Shown: one piece after another, positions 23,301-30,079 of the stretch
How positions within the stretch are numbered: position 1 is the first letter of the stretch
Layout of the letters: every line of letters begins with the position of its first letter
Assembly (NCBI GenBank): GCA_014238425.1
Contig: JABABD010000003.1
Coordinates: 1-34,387, forward strand
Direction of reading: 5' to 3'
Source of the DNA: Flavobacteriaceae bacterium
GTDB lineage: Bacteria; Bacteroidota; Bacteroidia; Flavobacteriales; Flavobacteriaceae
DNA: 34,387 nucleotides
The notes under the pieces: model-generated
The model's input: the letters and a program-made list of their open reading frames with translations, nothing else
What the model was told of the DNA's origin: nothing
The model's database searches: none
Translations under genes and position numbers: made by a program

Positions 23301-23508
23301 TGATCGGGATGTTGTAATTAAAATTACCAGAGGCCAGATTTACCATGTCTGATGTGCCTATAGGTGTAAATGCATTAAACTCTGGTTGGGATGGCCCACT
23401 TGTTAAAGCGAAGAGGTTTGCAGGCTGTATAGTTGCTATAATTAATTGTATTGCTAAATAACATGCAATACTTTTTGTTAGCTTATTTTTTTTGATAGTG
23501 TTGATCAT
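17320..23508 (-). CDS. Giant exported SpvB/TcB-like protein with thrombospondin type-3 repeat
   Basis: The protein has 2062 residues, with a signal peptide at about residues 1-35 (MINTIKKNKLTKSIACYLA...). Residues about 36-115 carry the strongly conserved Bacteroidota motif region (FTPIGTSDMVNLASGNFNYN, SWVGLGWNLNVGQINRQVRG, IPDDFKGDEM), which resembles the SpvB/TcaC N-terminus that precedes RHS shells. The long middle is beta-rich with repeated YxY and FxFDYxxF elements. Near residues 1880-1925 there is an Asp-rich thrombospondin type-3 repeat (DADDDQIPDNLDNC, DYDNDGVGDLCDDD), a calcium-binding spacer. The C-terminal domain of about 130 residues is not recognised and lacks an obvious type IX sorting motif. 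It is the first gene of the operon; its stop lies 67 bases before the preferred start of the LRR gene. I infer that it forms part of an exported shell with the RHS protein. Confidence 0.9.
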   Translation of the reverse strand: MINTIKKNKLTKSIACYLAIQLIIATIQPANLFALTSGPSQPEFNAFTPIGTSDMVNLASGNFNYNIPIMDVGGYPLNLAYDSGATMDQESSWVGLGWNLNVGQINRQVRGIPDDFKGDEMIYENNMRDNVTVGVTAGLDVAVFGFETPDNLQGSASVGVNLKYNNYNGLSFTPSYGLSFDLSDNITVGMDVQTSAIDGVTISPNVSAKTEQSRTLERAINGSLNAGISYNSSRGLSSFSLSGGVSSPFKIGEKMVYDRNTKTSSKQDGAINTGLGGTGSVSFANTTLTPRKRTAFRDINGTLAVSVGTSVWGIDGEIEVSAMGAVQKLKDPFKIEKAYGYEFTGHATSDDILDYNREKDGLISKTTLVLPTTNYTYDLYSVNGQGINGMFRPYRSQVGQINDELVEDSSESFQLGVEVEATTSFHVGVNFTSAPSKSRTGIWNTKALQHFKQKREDTQESGDALDYEPVYFKYIGEPRIDQDQQLFDNLGGYAPIALNIGGTEKSFNKPAENQFRVKTYNNGAPTYNNLPRFTNKFKRENREIRNQTVQKITKKELKTFYSDEAYVNQRVNDSAKSHHTAEIRVLKSDGATYVFGETAYNTVKDEVTFTTDSGDFNCATGIVNYAAGENTRGNTSGIDHFYNKVRTPAYAHTYLLSSVFSSDYEDISGDGPSDDDLGSYTSFEYEQKENNYGWRIPYGENTASFNAGLNTNPSDQKGSYIYGEKEIKYIDKIITKTHVALFDLSPRKDARGVANENGTVPSSGQNMYKIDQVRLYSKPEAIEANILDDDPSNDLPITAIKTAHFIYDYSQCQGVANNLGGALDDNELEYYEDDGNGNQILKNNGKLTLKQVYFTYRGSLMGKYTPYTFNYDGFNPDYNLKSYDIWGNYKPNADGGCNTQDSLTAPEYPFVQQDDKALQDMYAAAWSMTSIDLPSGGNVQITYESDDYQYVQDRNTMQMFKVVGVGGPGEDSSTNPENHTLFYKNGYDDAKYLYVQLPDETNLNFDFKSKYLKEQDGKPIYFRFLMNMTKAGAISTSSNEYDYVTGYFEMDAEVNVFQNNDIIYAAIPMKFSDMEGGVSAGKQVNPISKAGWYFGRSYLNGLVYGLNADYRTENIATIAQKVINSFGAIKDIFSGPNGKLRSNEFLCAQNFIPEKSWIRLSTPKKYKLGGGVRVKQLVMNDQWNKMLGKTEDGRYNKHYGQTFEYALENGSSSGVATYEPNMSKENPFVEPFYNKGERLIAPKEVSYIEKPFGEAFFPSATVTYSNVTVSNIFREDISRHATGKVVTQHYTSKDYPTIVDYTDIDSPDNFASNQDQFLRNLLAGLLGAPVEVKNEYALSQGFVIHTNDMNGKLRAQKVYAENANQPISSVEYKYSTEDGNIARLDNRVTIIRKDGTIFNNQQIGVDYDVVTDFRESYSKSETKGYKGNIVTLIIGIFPIIVPTAIPSRSKIENVAHSTITTKVIHTTAQLKEKIATDLGATVSTVNEAWDAETGQVILTRTINEFNDEYYNFNFPAYWSHDGMGQASKNIGIQGVLQKSGDYFTMNAAQDYLQLGDELIARYGGVSKRLWVVGYNTTGNGVQLMDKKGNMAQDLDINDPVNFKIVRSGSRNQHMGNMASVTLMKNPIKDAQGDYLPTLDPTSFIQNATMGIEDNLRIVNASAVQYDDFWNCQCESSLPFLPRSVESSEDLEGTPIENYGFNPYLFNAKGEWRAKKSYAYLTERVGISEGVSSKVNTRKEGYFKEFTPFYNLNSEIWEQAIDPEETTNKWTFASEVTQYSPYGIELENRDALNRYSSAQYGYNYTLPTAVTSNSEYRDMGADNFEDYNYGTSLYAHFNYRESVDFDGPEGARISESQAHTGRKSLVVQKGDEAFITRQLLGEIPDDIDADDDQIPDNLDNCIYTYNPTQLDYDNDGVGDLCDDDAVPKITTITNFTQNDYGFGCWSKKATFYIQGKPNTTVKYKVNALKLGNTGGFFFINGTAYNLNGEHEFLEIQLDVTGRAFITFIVSANKGKKRFFRTKPNRIEAEFLILHKGDETTISSSPIIRLNPVGWRKCSSGRGQ

Positions 23509-23775
23509 ATGTTGTATTTATAATTGAGGTGACCTTTACAATACCTAGTCTTGCTACAATATTTAGAATGATAGAGAGCAATCGATTCTTAATGTTTGTC
23601 TTTTGAATATTCTATTTTAAAAAATAAATAGGAAGATTATGAGGCTAGTTGTGTCATTATTAAAAATACACTAGTTGCACTTGAAACACAATATTTTTTC
23701 GTAAGCGTATCCTTTTGAAGGATAAGCGGGAAAATGTTAATTTTTTAGTATTTATGATATCGCTATTTTAGCTAT
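23509..23775. promoter_or_regulatory. Divergent intergenic region between the giant-protein operon and the sensor kinase
   Basis: This is the largest gene-free stretch in the window (267 bases, strongly AT-rich). It must hold the promoters of both the leftward operon and the rightward two-component pair. I searched both strands for TTTG-N19-TAnnTTTG and found only weak partial matches, so I assign no promoter boxes. One perfect 7-base inverted repeat is present and listed separately. Confidence 0.55.
23708..23724. repeat. Perfect inverted repeat in the divergent intergenic region
   Basis: The sequence is TATCCTT-TTG-AAGGATA, with 7-base arms and a 3-base loop, ending 51 bases before the start of the kinase gene. 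It could be an operator or a leader hairpin for the kinase operon. LytTR regulators normally bind direct repeats, so it is not a typical LytTR site. Confidence 0.35.
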
Positions 23776-26700
23776 ATGATTGAGCGAAATATTTTTTTTA
23801 TCATACTTTTTATTACTGCTTCAATACAGGTAAATGCTCAGCATAAAGTTTATGAACAGTTTACAGAAAAGGAAGGGCTGCCTAGTAATACCGTTTATGA
23901 TATGGTCCAAGATGAAAAAGGCTATATGTTATTTGCTACAGATAACGGATTGTCCAAATTTGATGGGACCACTTTTACTACCTTTTCAATGACTGATGGC
24001 TTACCGGACAATGAGATTTTAAAACTTTTTAAAGACAGTCAGGACAGAATATGGCTTATGGGATTCAATGGAGAGGTGGGGTATATGCATAGAGAACGTT
24101 TTTATAATCAAGACAACACACCTTTTTTAAAAGGATTGTCTTTTAAAAATAATGTTGATCTCGCTTATGAGGATTTATCCGGAAATATTTGGTTCCATGC
24201 AAGAAATAACAAACTCCACTGTTTGACTCCTAATTCAGAAGTTGTTATGTCCGACAACTATATTTCAGGCATTCACCCTAAAACATTTGTTGAGTATAAA
24301 AACAAGGATCTTTTTCTATTTTCAAATTTCAATAAAGAGCAAACACATGAATTGCGTTTAAACAAGAAATCAATACATGTCATTGTTAGACCTACGGAAA
24401 ACAAAGATGCGAAAACGTTATCTACACGGGTTGTTGAGGACCTTCGTGCAAAAGGATTTTATCACAATGAAGATTTATTAGGAATGCAGTTTCATGATTA
24501 CTTCAAAAAAGAGATGAACGGTTTCAATTCATTCTGGCCACCTAAGTTGTATGATGAATCTTCAAATAATGTTTGGGTGATTTCTAATTTTACAGGCTTA
24601 CATCTTCTTTCCAATACTGATTCTAGAATCCATTCCATTTTTTCCAGAAAAGATTTTGCAGCGTGCTCATATTTTAAAGATACCGAAGGTAACGAGTGGA
24701 TTTCTTCCATTAATGATGGCGTCTTGTTTTTTCCAAAAACCAATATTAACATCATCAATTTTAAAAGCACCAATGACCTTCAAGTTATTTTTCAGTCCAA
24801 AGATTCTGGAATATACTTTGGTGATTATTTTGGGAGTATATATATGCTAGATGAAAACGATCAACCTGAGCGAATTTTTAGCAATAGGCAAACAAAATTC
24901 TCAAGATCGGTGTCCAATAAAATATATGATATTGTAGAATATAAAGGCCATATTATATCCATTCATAATTCAGATATAAGAATTTATGAGCGCCACGATG
25001 AAACATTTACAGGAAGATATGCTGTGCTAAGTATTGCTACTGGTAAAAAGGGCTTTGTAGATGATAATAATCTATATCTGGCCACATCCAATAGAGTGTA
25101 TAAGATTTTATTGGACAGATTATTAGAACATGCAAATTGGTCAGATAGCGAAGTTTTTCGTTTCACTCAGAAGAATGATGAAATCCCTAATAATTTTTAT
25201 AGAAAAGTGATTTGGAAAAATAGAGCTTCAGCTATTTTGATGGATGACAATAAGAGATTGTGGGTTGGTACAAATAAAGGACTTTTTTATGTTGAGAATG
25301 ATAATATTATCTCGTATTCATCACCTACAGATTTTAAAAAATGTAATATAACGGATATCAAAGAAACAACTTGTGGTACTATTTTGGTTGCAACCAATGG
25401 TTATGGTCTTGGTGTCATTAAAGAAGAAACTTCTTATTTTATCAATAAGATAGGAGAGGAGTTCAATCCAGTAATCAATTCTGTAACTATTGATAAGAAT
25501 GGATTTATATGGTTAGCCACCAACACAGGGTTGTCAGCATTTGTATTAGAAGATTCTAATTTGATATCGCAAAAGCAATACACACCTTTAGAAGGACTTT
25601 CATCAAAAAACATTAGTAGGCTTGTAGTAAACGAAACGAAGATTTATGCTACATCCTCAAATGGACTTAATATTATCAACCGAGAGCAGACCACGGACGA
25701 AAGTTCTAAACATGTACCTATATACTTAAATAATGTGTTTATTAATGAGTTTCCTAATGATTCTTTTAATATCAAGAAGCTGAAACACCACCAGAACGAT
25801 CTTCATTTCACTTATAGTGGTGTGTCATTTAGAAGCGGGAGAAGCATAAAATACAATTACAGATTACAACCTTGGGAAACAGAATGGATAGCAACGAACA
25901 ACAAAGAAGTTCGTTATTCTAATCTCCCACCAAACGATTACACGTTTGAGGTAAAAGCCATTGATAAGGATGGTATTGAAAGTATATCTCCAGCTATGTT
26001 AAGTTTTAGTATTAATGGGGCTTGGTACAACAATACGATTTTAAAAATATTAGCTATTGGTTTAACAGTTTTACTAGCATGGTATTTAATTTCTAACAGG
26101 GTTGCATCCATAAGAACACGTAGTGCCTATAATGAGAAGATCGTTGTCCTAAAACATCAGGCGTTGCTTGCACAAATGAACCCACATTTTATCTACAACA
26201 GCTTGAGTAGCATACAACAGTTTATATTAAGTCATGATACTGATCAAGCCCAAAAACAATTAACTCGTTTTGCAAGTTTAATAAGGGCGATACTCGCTAA
26301 TTCTAAAAGAGCGACAATTACTTTGAAGGAAGAAATAAATCTTATAGAAAGTTATCTTGAATTAGAGAGTATAAGATTTAATAATTTTTTCTCCTATGAT
26401 ATAGACTTGAATGTAAAAGACCCGTATCACATAGAAATTCTTCCTATGATTATTCAACCCATAGTTGAGAATGCTATTATACATGGAATAAGTACTTTAA
26501 GTGATCAAAAAAGAGGAAAAATCCATATCTTGATTACAGATAAGGAAGATTATGTAGAATGCGTTGTCACGGATAATGGCATCGGTATAAATACCTCTTT
26601 AAAGCTAAAGGAAAAGAGTCTTTTGAAAACAGAGTCATTGGCGCTTTCGAACATTAAAGAACGTTTGATTCTGTATAAGGATACACAAGCCAATATTGAC

Positions 26701-26781
26701 GCTATTGAATTGTATGATCAAGATGGTCAAGTTATAGGGACCAGAGTAACTGTGTTGATTCCAATATTGAACTATTTATGA
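23776..26781 (+). CDS. Hybrid beta-propeller LytS-family sensor histidine kinase
   Basis: The protein has 1001 residues. A signal peptide (cleaved near VNA-QH) is followed by periplasmic propeller repeats of the Reg_prop type (GLPSNTVYDMVQDEKGYMLF, LFKDSQDRIWLMG, ILMDDNKRLWVGTNKGLF, VTIDKNGFIWLATNTGLS). A Y_Y_Y domain at about 680-750 (YNYRLQPWETEW, YSNLPPNDYTFEVKA) and one transmembrane helix at about 755-775 come next. The cytoplasmic His_kinase domain has the phospho-acceptor His804 (QMNPHFIYNSL), the N-box at Asn899 (PIVENAIIHG) and the ATP-binding DNGIGI at 933-938. The family senses periplasmic or extracellular ligands, often glycans in Bacteroidota. It overlaps the response-regulator gene by ATGA and is divergent from the giant-protein operon, which makes that operon a candidate target. 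The ligand is unknown. Confidence 0.95.
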   Translation: MIERNIFFIILFITASIQVNAQHKVYEQFTEKEGLPSNTVYDMVQDEKGYMLFATDNGLSKFDGTTFTTFSMTDGLPDNEILKLFKDSQDRIWLMGFNGEVGYMHRERFYNQDNTPFLKGLSFKNNVDLAYEDLSGNIWFHARNNKLHCLTPNSEVVMSDNYISGIHPKTFVEYKNKDLFLFSNFNKEQTHELRLNKKSIHVIVRPTENKDAKTLSTRVVEDLRAKGFYHNEDLLGMQFHDYFKKEMNGFNSFWPPKLYDESSNNVWVISNFTGLHLLSNTDSRIHSIFSRKDFAACSYFKDTEGNEWISSINDGVLFFPKTNINIINFKSTNDLQVIFQSKDSGIYFGDYFGSIYMLDENDQPERIFSNRQTKFSRSVSNKIYDIVEYKGHIISIHNSDIRIYERHDETFTGRYAVLSIATGKKGFVDDNNLYLATSNRVYKILLDRLLEHANWSDSEVFRFTQKNDEIPNNFYRKVIWKNRASAILMDDNKRLWVGTNKGLFYVENDNIISYSSPTDFKKCNITDIKETTCGTILVATNGYGLGVIKEETSYFINKIGEEFNPVINSVTIDKNGFIWLATNTGLSAFVLEDSNLISQKQYTPLEGLSSKNISRLVVNETKIYATSSNGLNIINREQTTDESSKHVPIYLNNVFINEFPNDSFNIKKLKHHQNDLHFTYSGVSFRSGRSIKYNYRLQPWETEWIATNNKEVRYSNLPPNDYTFEVKAIDKDGIESISPAMLSFSINGAWYNNTILKILAIGLTVLLAWYLISNRVASIRTRSAYNEKIVVLKHQALLAQMNPHFIYNSLSSIQQFILSHDTDQAQKQLTRFASLIRAILANSKRATITLKEEINLIESYLELESIRFNNFFSYDIDLNVKDPYHIEILPMIIQPIVENAIIHGISTLSDQKRGKIHILITDKEDYVECVVTDNGIGINTSLKLKEKSLLKTESLALSNIKERLILYKDTQANIDAIELYDQDGQVIGTRVTVLIPILNYL

Positions 26782-27512
26782 TAAGAACCGTACTTGTTGA
26801 AGATGAGCCTAATGCCTTAAAAGCTTTAACTTTAGGCGTCAATAAATATGTGCCACAAATTAGTATTGTAGGTAGTGCTAGTGATGTCAGGACTGCGAAG
26901 AAGGTTATAACAACACAATCTCCAGAACTGGTTTTGCTGGATATAAAGTTAAAAGAAAGTGATGCTTTTCAATTACTAGATAGCTTATCTAGCATCGATT
27001 TTGAAATTATATTTATAACAGCGTATGGAGAATATAAAGAAAAAGCGTTTGATTACTTTGCTTTAAACTACCTCCAGAAGCCTATTGATTTTGATAAACT
27101 AACCAATATTCTTCAAGGCTATCTCCAAAGAAAAACACGCCATTTTAACTACGAAAAATATGGGCATCTAAAACAATTGTTAGAGAGTGATTTTAAAATA
27201 TTGTCAATCCCGTCCCAAAACGGATATGACATGATTGATGTAGATCATATAGTTTGGTGTCGAGCGGAGGGCAACTATACTAAAATCCATTTGATTTCTA
27301 ATAGAACGTTATTAGCCTCAAAGAGTTTGAAGCATTATGAAACCTTATTAAATGGACTGGGATTTTTCAGGATACATAGAGGAATATTACTCAATATTAA
27401 GTTCATTTTGTCGGTTAACGATTCGATGATTAAGTTAAAGAACAACGAAATAATGCAGGTGTCTAAAAGAAATAAAAAAGGCCTTATATCGCTTATGAAA
27501 TTTTTGTCGTAA
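26778..27512 (+). CDS. LytTR-family response regulator
   Basis: The protein has 244 residues. The receiver domain (about 1-120) shows the acidic pocket Glu8-Asp9, phosphorylation site Asp55 (LVLLDIKL), Thr81 and Lys101 (LQKP). The C-terminal LytTR DNA-binding domain (about 140-240) has the typical VDHIVWCRAEGNYTKIHL strand pair and FFRIHRGILLNIKFI. Its start codon lies inside the stop of the kinase gene, so the two are translationally coupled and form a cognate pair. LytTR proteins bind direct repeats upstream of targets. The divergent giant-protein operon and the nearby secretion operon are the obvious candidates, but I could not identify a convincing site. Confidence 0.95.
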   Translation: MIRTVLVEDEPNALKALTLGVNKYVPQISIVGSASDVRTAKKVITTQSPELVLLDIKLKESDAFQLLDSLSSIDFEIIFITAYGEYKEKAFDYFALNYLQKPIDFDKLTNILQGYLQRKTRHFNYEKYGHLKQLLESDFKILSIPSQNGYDMIDVDHIVWCRAEGNYTKIHLISNRTLLASKSLKHYETLLNGLGFFRIHRGILLNIKFILSVNDSMIKLKNNEIMQVSKRNKKGLISLMKFLS

Positions 27513-27610
27513 TACGCCATATGCAATTCTTCATATCTACAGTATGCCTAAGCATTTGATTAGCAAAGTTTGAGGTCACAGTTTCGGCAGCGAATCTTTT
27601 AATCGGCATT

Positions 27611-27678
27611 TGTGTTTTGCACACGCTTATGTTGACAACGAGATAGATAATGCACGAAAACTCTCAGGATATGAGAGT
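27611..27678. repeat. Cluster of three short inverted repeats
   Basis: The spacer between the convergent regulator and MORN genes holds TGTG-TTTTG-CACA (27611-27623), GTTG-A-CAAC (27631-27639) and ACTCTCA-GGATA-TGAGAGT (27660-27678). The last is also listed as a terminator candidate. The others are short and may be chance. Confidence 0.3.
27656..27678 (-). terminator. Candidate terminator of the MORN-repeat gene
   Basis: Read on the minus strand this is ACTCTCA-TATCC-TGAGAGT followed by TTTCG: a 7-base stem, a 5-base loop and a short U run (four U including the last stem base). It begins 32 bases after the stop of the minus-strand gene. The U run is short, so efficiency is uncertain. On the plus strand no T run follows, so it is a weaker candidate for the regulator gene. 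Confidence 0.45.
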
Positions 27679-27709
27679 GCTGAAAATATAGTTTATATAG
27701 GGGTAATAA

Positions 27710-28381
27710 TTAATCAGTAGTTGACTTCTTTTTAAACAGTCTTTTAAAAAAAGAATCTTTGTCTTTTTTCTTTTGACCATTATTTTTAGTTCGCTTTTTC
27801 TTTTGAGATCTTGTTTTTGTGGAATCTTTTTTCTTAAAAGGTTTCATAAGCCTCTTAAAAAAACCTTCTCTTTTAATATCAGCGCTTTTTAACGCATCTC
27901 CATTTTTATAGTGTAAGGTGTCTTTTGTACTATGGTTAATCCATTGACCGGTCTTAATATCGTTTTTATAAGTTCCACTTTCTAACGTATTTGATAAGCT
28001 ATCGTAAGAAATAAAGTGACCATGCATTTGGCCTTCTTTCCATTTAACGCTAGTTTTTACATTACCATTGATATACCAGCTCCTCCACACATCATCTTTT
28101 AATCCATAGTTAAAAGTTCCTTTTTCTGCCAGTTGGTTTGACTTATAGTATTTTACATAATCGGCATGTAGCACTAGACCTTCTGAACTAGATAAGGAAT
28201 GGTGAATCTCTCCAGATTTAAACCAATAATACATTTTGTCTGAGTCGTAAGATTTTACTTTTTTTAAAGACACATAGCACTCTATATCAAAATCTTTATT
28301 CCTGATGATTTTTTTTTGCACATCAGAAACAACAGAAAAAAACAAGACGGAAATGATAATTAAAAACAAGTTTTTTTTCAA
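27710..28381 (-). CDS. Exported MORN-repeat protein with basic C-terminal tail
   Basis: The protein has 223 residues. The start is TTG at 28381: it opens a good signal peptide (KKNLFLIIISVLFFSVVS), no in-frame ATG precedes it before the stop at 28426-28424, and the first internal Met lies well after the signal. Residues about 50-150 hold MORN/YwqK-like beta-hairpins (KYYKSNQLAEKGTFNYG, WRSWYINGNVKTSVKWKEG, GTYKNDIKTGQW). The last about 55 residues are extremely Lys-rich and contain a duplicated FFKRL...KKKST motif. MORN repeats are structural and may contact membranes. The YwqK antitoxin label often given to such proteins is not supported by any adjacent toxin here. It converges with the response-regulator gene. 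Confidence 0.85.
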   Translation of the reverse strand: MKKNLFLIIISVLFFSVVSDVQKKIIRNKDFDIECYVSLKKVKSYDSDKMYYWFKSGEIHHSLSSSEGLVLHADYVKYYKSNQLAEKGTFNYGLKDDVWRSWYINGNVKTSVKWKEGQMHGHFISYDSLSNTLESGTYKNDIKTGQWINHSTKDTLHYKNGDALKSADIKREGFFKRLMKPFKKKDSTKTRSQKKKRTKNNGQKKKDKDSFFKRLFKKKSTTD

Positions 28382-28418
28382 GGTTTTCTTTTTGAAAATT
28401 AGGAATGAATCGAGTATG

Positions 28419-28449
28419 CTAATTTAGCGTTATTCAAATAAAAAACAAA
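28419..28449 (-). promoter_or_regulatory. Candidate Bacteroidota promoter for the MORN-repeat gene
   Basis: On the minus strand there is TTTG (28449-28446), a 19-base spacer, and TAAATTAG (28426-28419), one mismatch from the Bacteroidota -7 consensus TAnnTTTG. The expected start of transcription is about 30 bases before the TTG start codon. The spacing agrees with the consensus exactly; the single mismatch lowers confidence. Confidence 0.4.
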
Positions 28450-28485
28450 TTGTTAGATTTATAGCCTATATTAAATAACTAAATC

Positions 28486-28499
28486 TACTCTTGAGAGTA
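28486..28499. promoter_or_regulatory. Palindromic element before the secretion operon
   Basis: TACTCT-TG-AGAGTA, with 6-base arms and a 2-base centre, ends 13 bases before the first ATG of the pseudopilus operon. It may be an operator or a small leader hairpin. The arms resemble those of the 27660-27678 hairpin (ACTCT/AGAGT). No promoter boxes of good quality were found near it. Confidence 0.3.
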
Positions 28500-28512
28500 C
28501 CAATTATTTTTT

Positions 28513-29748
28513 ATGTTATTAAACAAACATCTAAAAGCATCCTCCTTAGCAAATACCATTCTTATTTGTCTATTGATTTCTGTTTTTTGTGGTTGTTTGG
28601 TTTTGATATCTCATTATCAAAATTTACTTAACAACAAACTCTACCTTCAGGAAGAACTCATTTCTAGAAACACATCTGCCTTTAATTATTTTCTTAGTAA
28701 CATAGAGACCATAGATCATGAGGATACTCAAGAACTAGATATTTTTGAAGATGGAATAATATCATTTGGAAAAAGAAAAGCTTGGGGGTTTTATGATGTC
28801 TTGACATGCAAAACAGTATTTAAAGGTGATACTATATATAAAGCTGCAATTATTGGGAGCACAAAAACAAAAGAAACCCCAGCTCTTTATGTTACTGATT
28901 ATAGTAAGCCTTTAAAGCTTTCTGGAGAATCTAAAATTTTTGGAGATATGAAAGTTCCCACTGGCAGAACTGAGCAAGCATATCTCAATGGCACAACGGG
29001 AAATAAAGTGACAATTAGTGGACGTGCATCTAAAAGTGATAAAAAGCTTCCGAAAATAAGCAAAACTATAAATATCAGTACGACTGGTCTTTCAACAATT
29101 TCTATAAATGATTTTGAGTTAGGGCCTATTATTAATGCCTTTGATAAAGCAACTAAAGTTATAGAAGTGTCTAGCATTCCTGTTTTGAATGACCTGATAT
29201 GTAAGGGGAACATTATCATAAAATCAAATAATCCGTTGGAAATAGGACATACTTCTAAATTAAGTGACGTCCTTATTATAGCTCCGAAGGTAACAATACA
29301 GAAAGGGTTTAAAGGAAATGTACATATAGTTGCTAAACAAGATATAAATATTGAACCTGAAGTGTCATTACACTATCCTTCTAGTCTTTATATAAAGAAT
29401 GATACTGATTCTGTTGCCGTGAACATTCAAAAGAATTCTAAGATAATTGGAGGTGTAGTGATAGATGGCAACACTTATTCAGGTTCGTTAAAACGAAGCC
29501 TAACAATAGATGAAAAAGCAACTGTAATAGGGAATGTATATTGTTATGGAAGCACACAATTACGGGGTGAGATAATTGGTAGTATATATACTGATAGATT
29601 TTTCTTGAAAACGGAATCTTCTGAATACGAAAACGTTATCTTAAACGGTATTATTGATAAAAAAAACAGGCCTAATAAATTTATAGAATTGCCTTTATTC
29701 TTAAACACCATGGACACATCAAATTATGTTATCATCAAAGACCTATAA
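28513..29748 (+). CDS. Large pilin-like protein with beta-helical (bactofilin-like) head; possible tip pseudopilin
   Basis: The protein has 411 residues. A short positive leader ends in a prepilin-like site (HLKA|SSLAN), followed by a hydrophobic helix (TILICLLISVFCGCLVLIS). Residue +5 is Asn, not the Glu conserved in most pseudopilins; GspK also lacks this Glu. The C-terminal half (about 225-385) is a run of short strands such as GNIIIKSN, VLIIAPKVTIQKGFKGNVHIVA, GGVVIDGNTYSG and ATVIGNVYCYGSTQLRGEIIGSIY. These look like a right-handed beta-helix of bactofilin or polymer-forming type. It opens the operon and overlaps the next pseudopilin gene by 23 bases. A role as a GspK-like tip component is inferred from position, size and the missing Glu; sequence similarity to GspK is not visible. 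Confidence 0.8.
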   Translation: MLLNKHLKASSLANTILICLLISVFCGCLVLISHYQNLLNNKLYLQEELISRNTSAFNYFLSNIETIDHEDTQELDIFEDGIISFGKRKAWGFYDVLTCKTVFKGDTIYKAAIIGSTKTKETPALYVTDYSKPLKLSGESKIFGDMKVPTGRTEQAYLNGTTGNKVTISGRASKSDKKLPKISKTINISTTGLSTISINDFELGPIINAFDKATKVIEVSSIPVLNDLICKGNIIIKSNNPLEIGHTSKLSDVLIIAPKVTIQKGFKGNVHIVAKQDINIEPEVSLHYPSSLYIKNDTDSVAVNIQKNSKIIGGVVIDGNTYSGSLKRSLTIDEKATVIGNVYCYGSTQLRGEIIGSIYTDRFFLKTESSEYENVILNGIIDKKNRPNKFIELPLFLNTMDTSNYVIIKDL

Positions 29749-30079
29749 ATACATAAAGGCCTCATCATTACTTGAATCTGTGATAGCGATATCCATCATA
29801 TCCATATGCATTCTTGTGGCATTTACAATTTATTTGAATGTAGTAAAACAAAACAAGTCAATCGAGTTTTATAATGCCATTCATAAGGTAAATTTGTTGA
29901 CACAAGAAGTCATTGTTGCTAAAAATTATGATAGCGATAGTTATGAGTTTACTGGCTATACAATTGATAAAAAAGTCGAGATAGATAAAGAGGATCATAT
30001 AGTTCTATTAGTTTTTAAGATAAAAACTGCAAATAGAGAGCATGTTATGAAGAAAATCATTCCATTTAATAATGAATAA
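29726..30079 (+). CDS. Minor pseudopilin, GspI-like
   Basis: The protein has 117 residues. A 12-residue leader ends in a class III signal with Ala at -1 (YIKA|SSLLE), Glu at +5, and a hydrophobic helix (SVIAISIISICILVAFTIYL). The small globular part has strands ending VLLVFKIKTANREHV. Size, position directly before a GspJ-like gene, and overlaps on both sides (23 and 8 bases) suggest a GspI-type minor pseudopilin in the tip complex. The exact subtype cannot be fixed from sequence alone. Confidence 0.8.
   Translation: MLSSKTYKYIKASSLLESVIAISIISICILVAFTIYLNVVKQNKSIEFYNAIHKVNLLTQEVIVAKNYDSDSYEFTGYTIDKKVEIDKEDHIVLLVFKIKTANREHVMKKIIPFNNE

Noticed and set aside
23509..23775. Consensus promoter boxes for either divergent transcript
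   Set aside because: Only partial matches such as TATTTTTT (23692-23699) or TATTTATG (23749-23756) were found, and neither has TTTG at the right distance.
27513..27709. Possible integron attC-like or mobile-element remnant in the spacer with three inverted repeats
   Set aside because: The GTTGACAAC element does not fit the GTTRRRY core site, no paired core is present, and no integrase or transposase occurs in the window.
27710..28381. Antitoxin of a YwqK-type toxin-antitoxin pair
   Set aside because: The protein has a signal peptide and no adjacent toxin gene; the label would rest only on MORN-like repeats.
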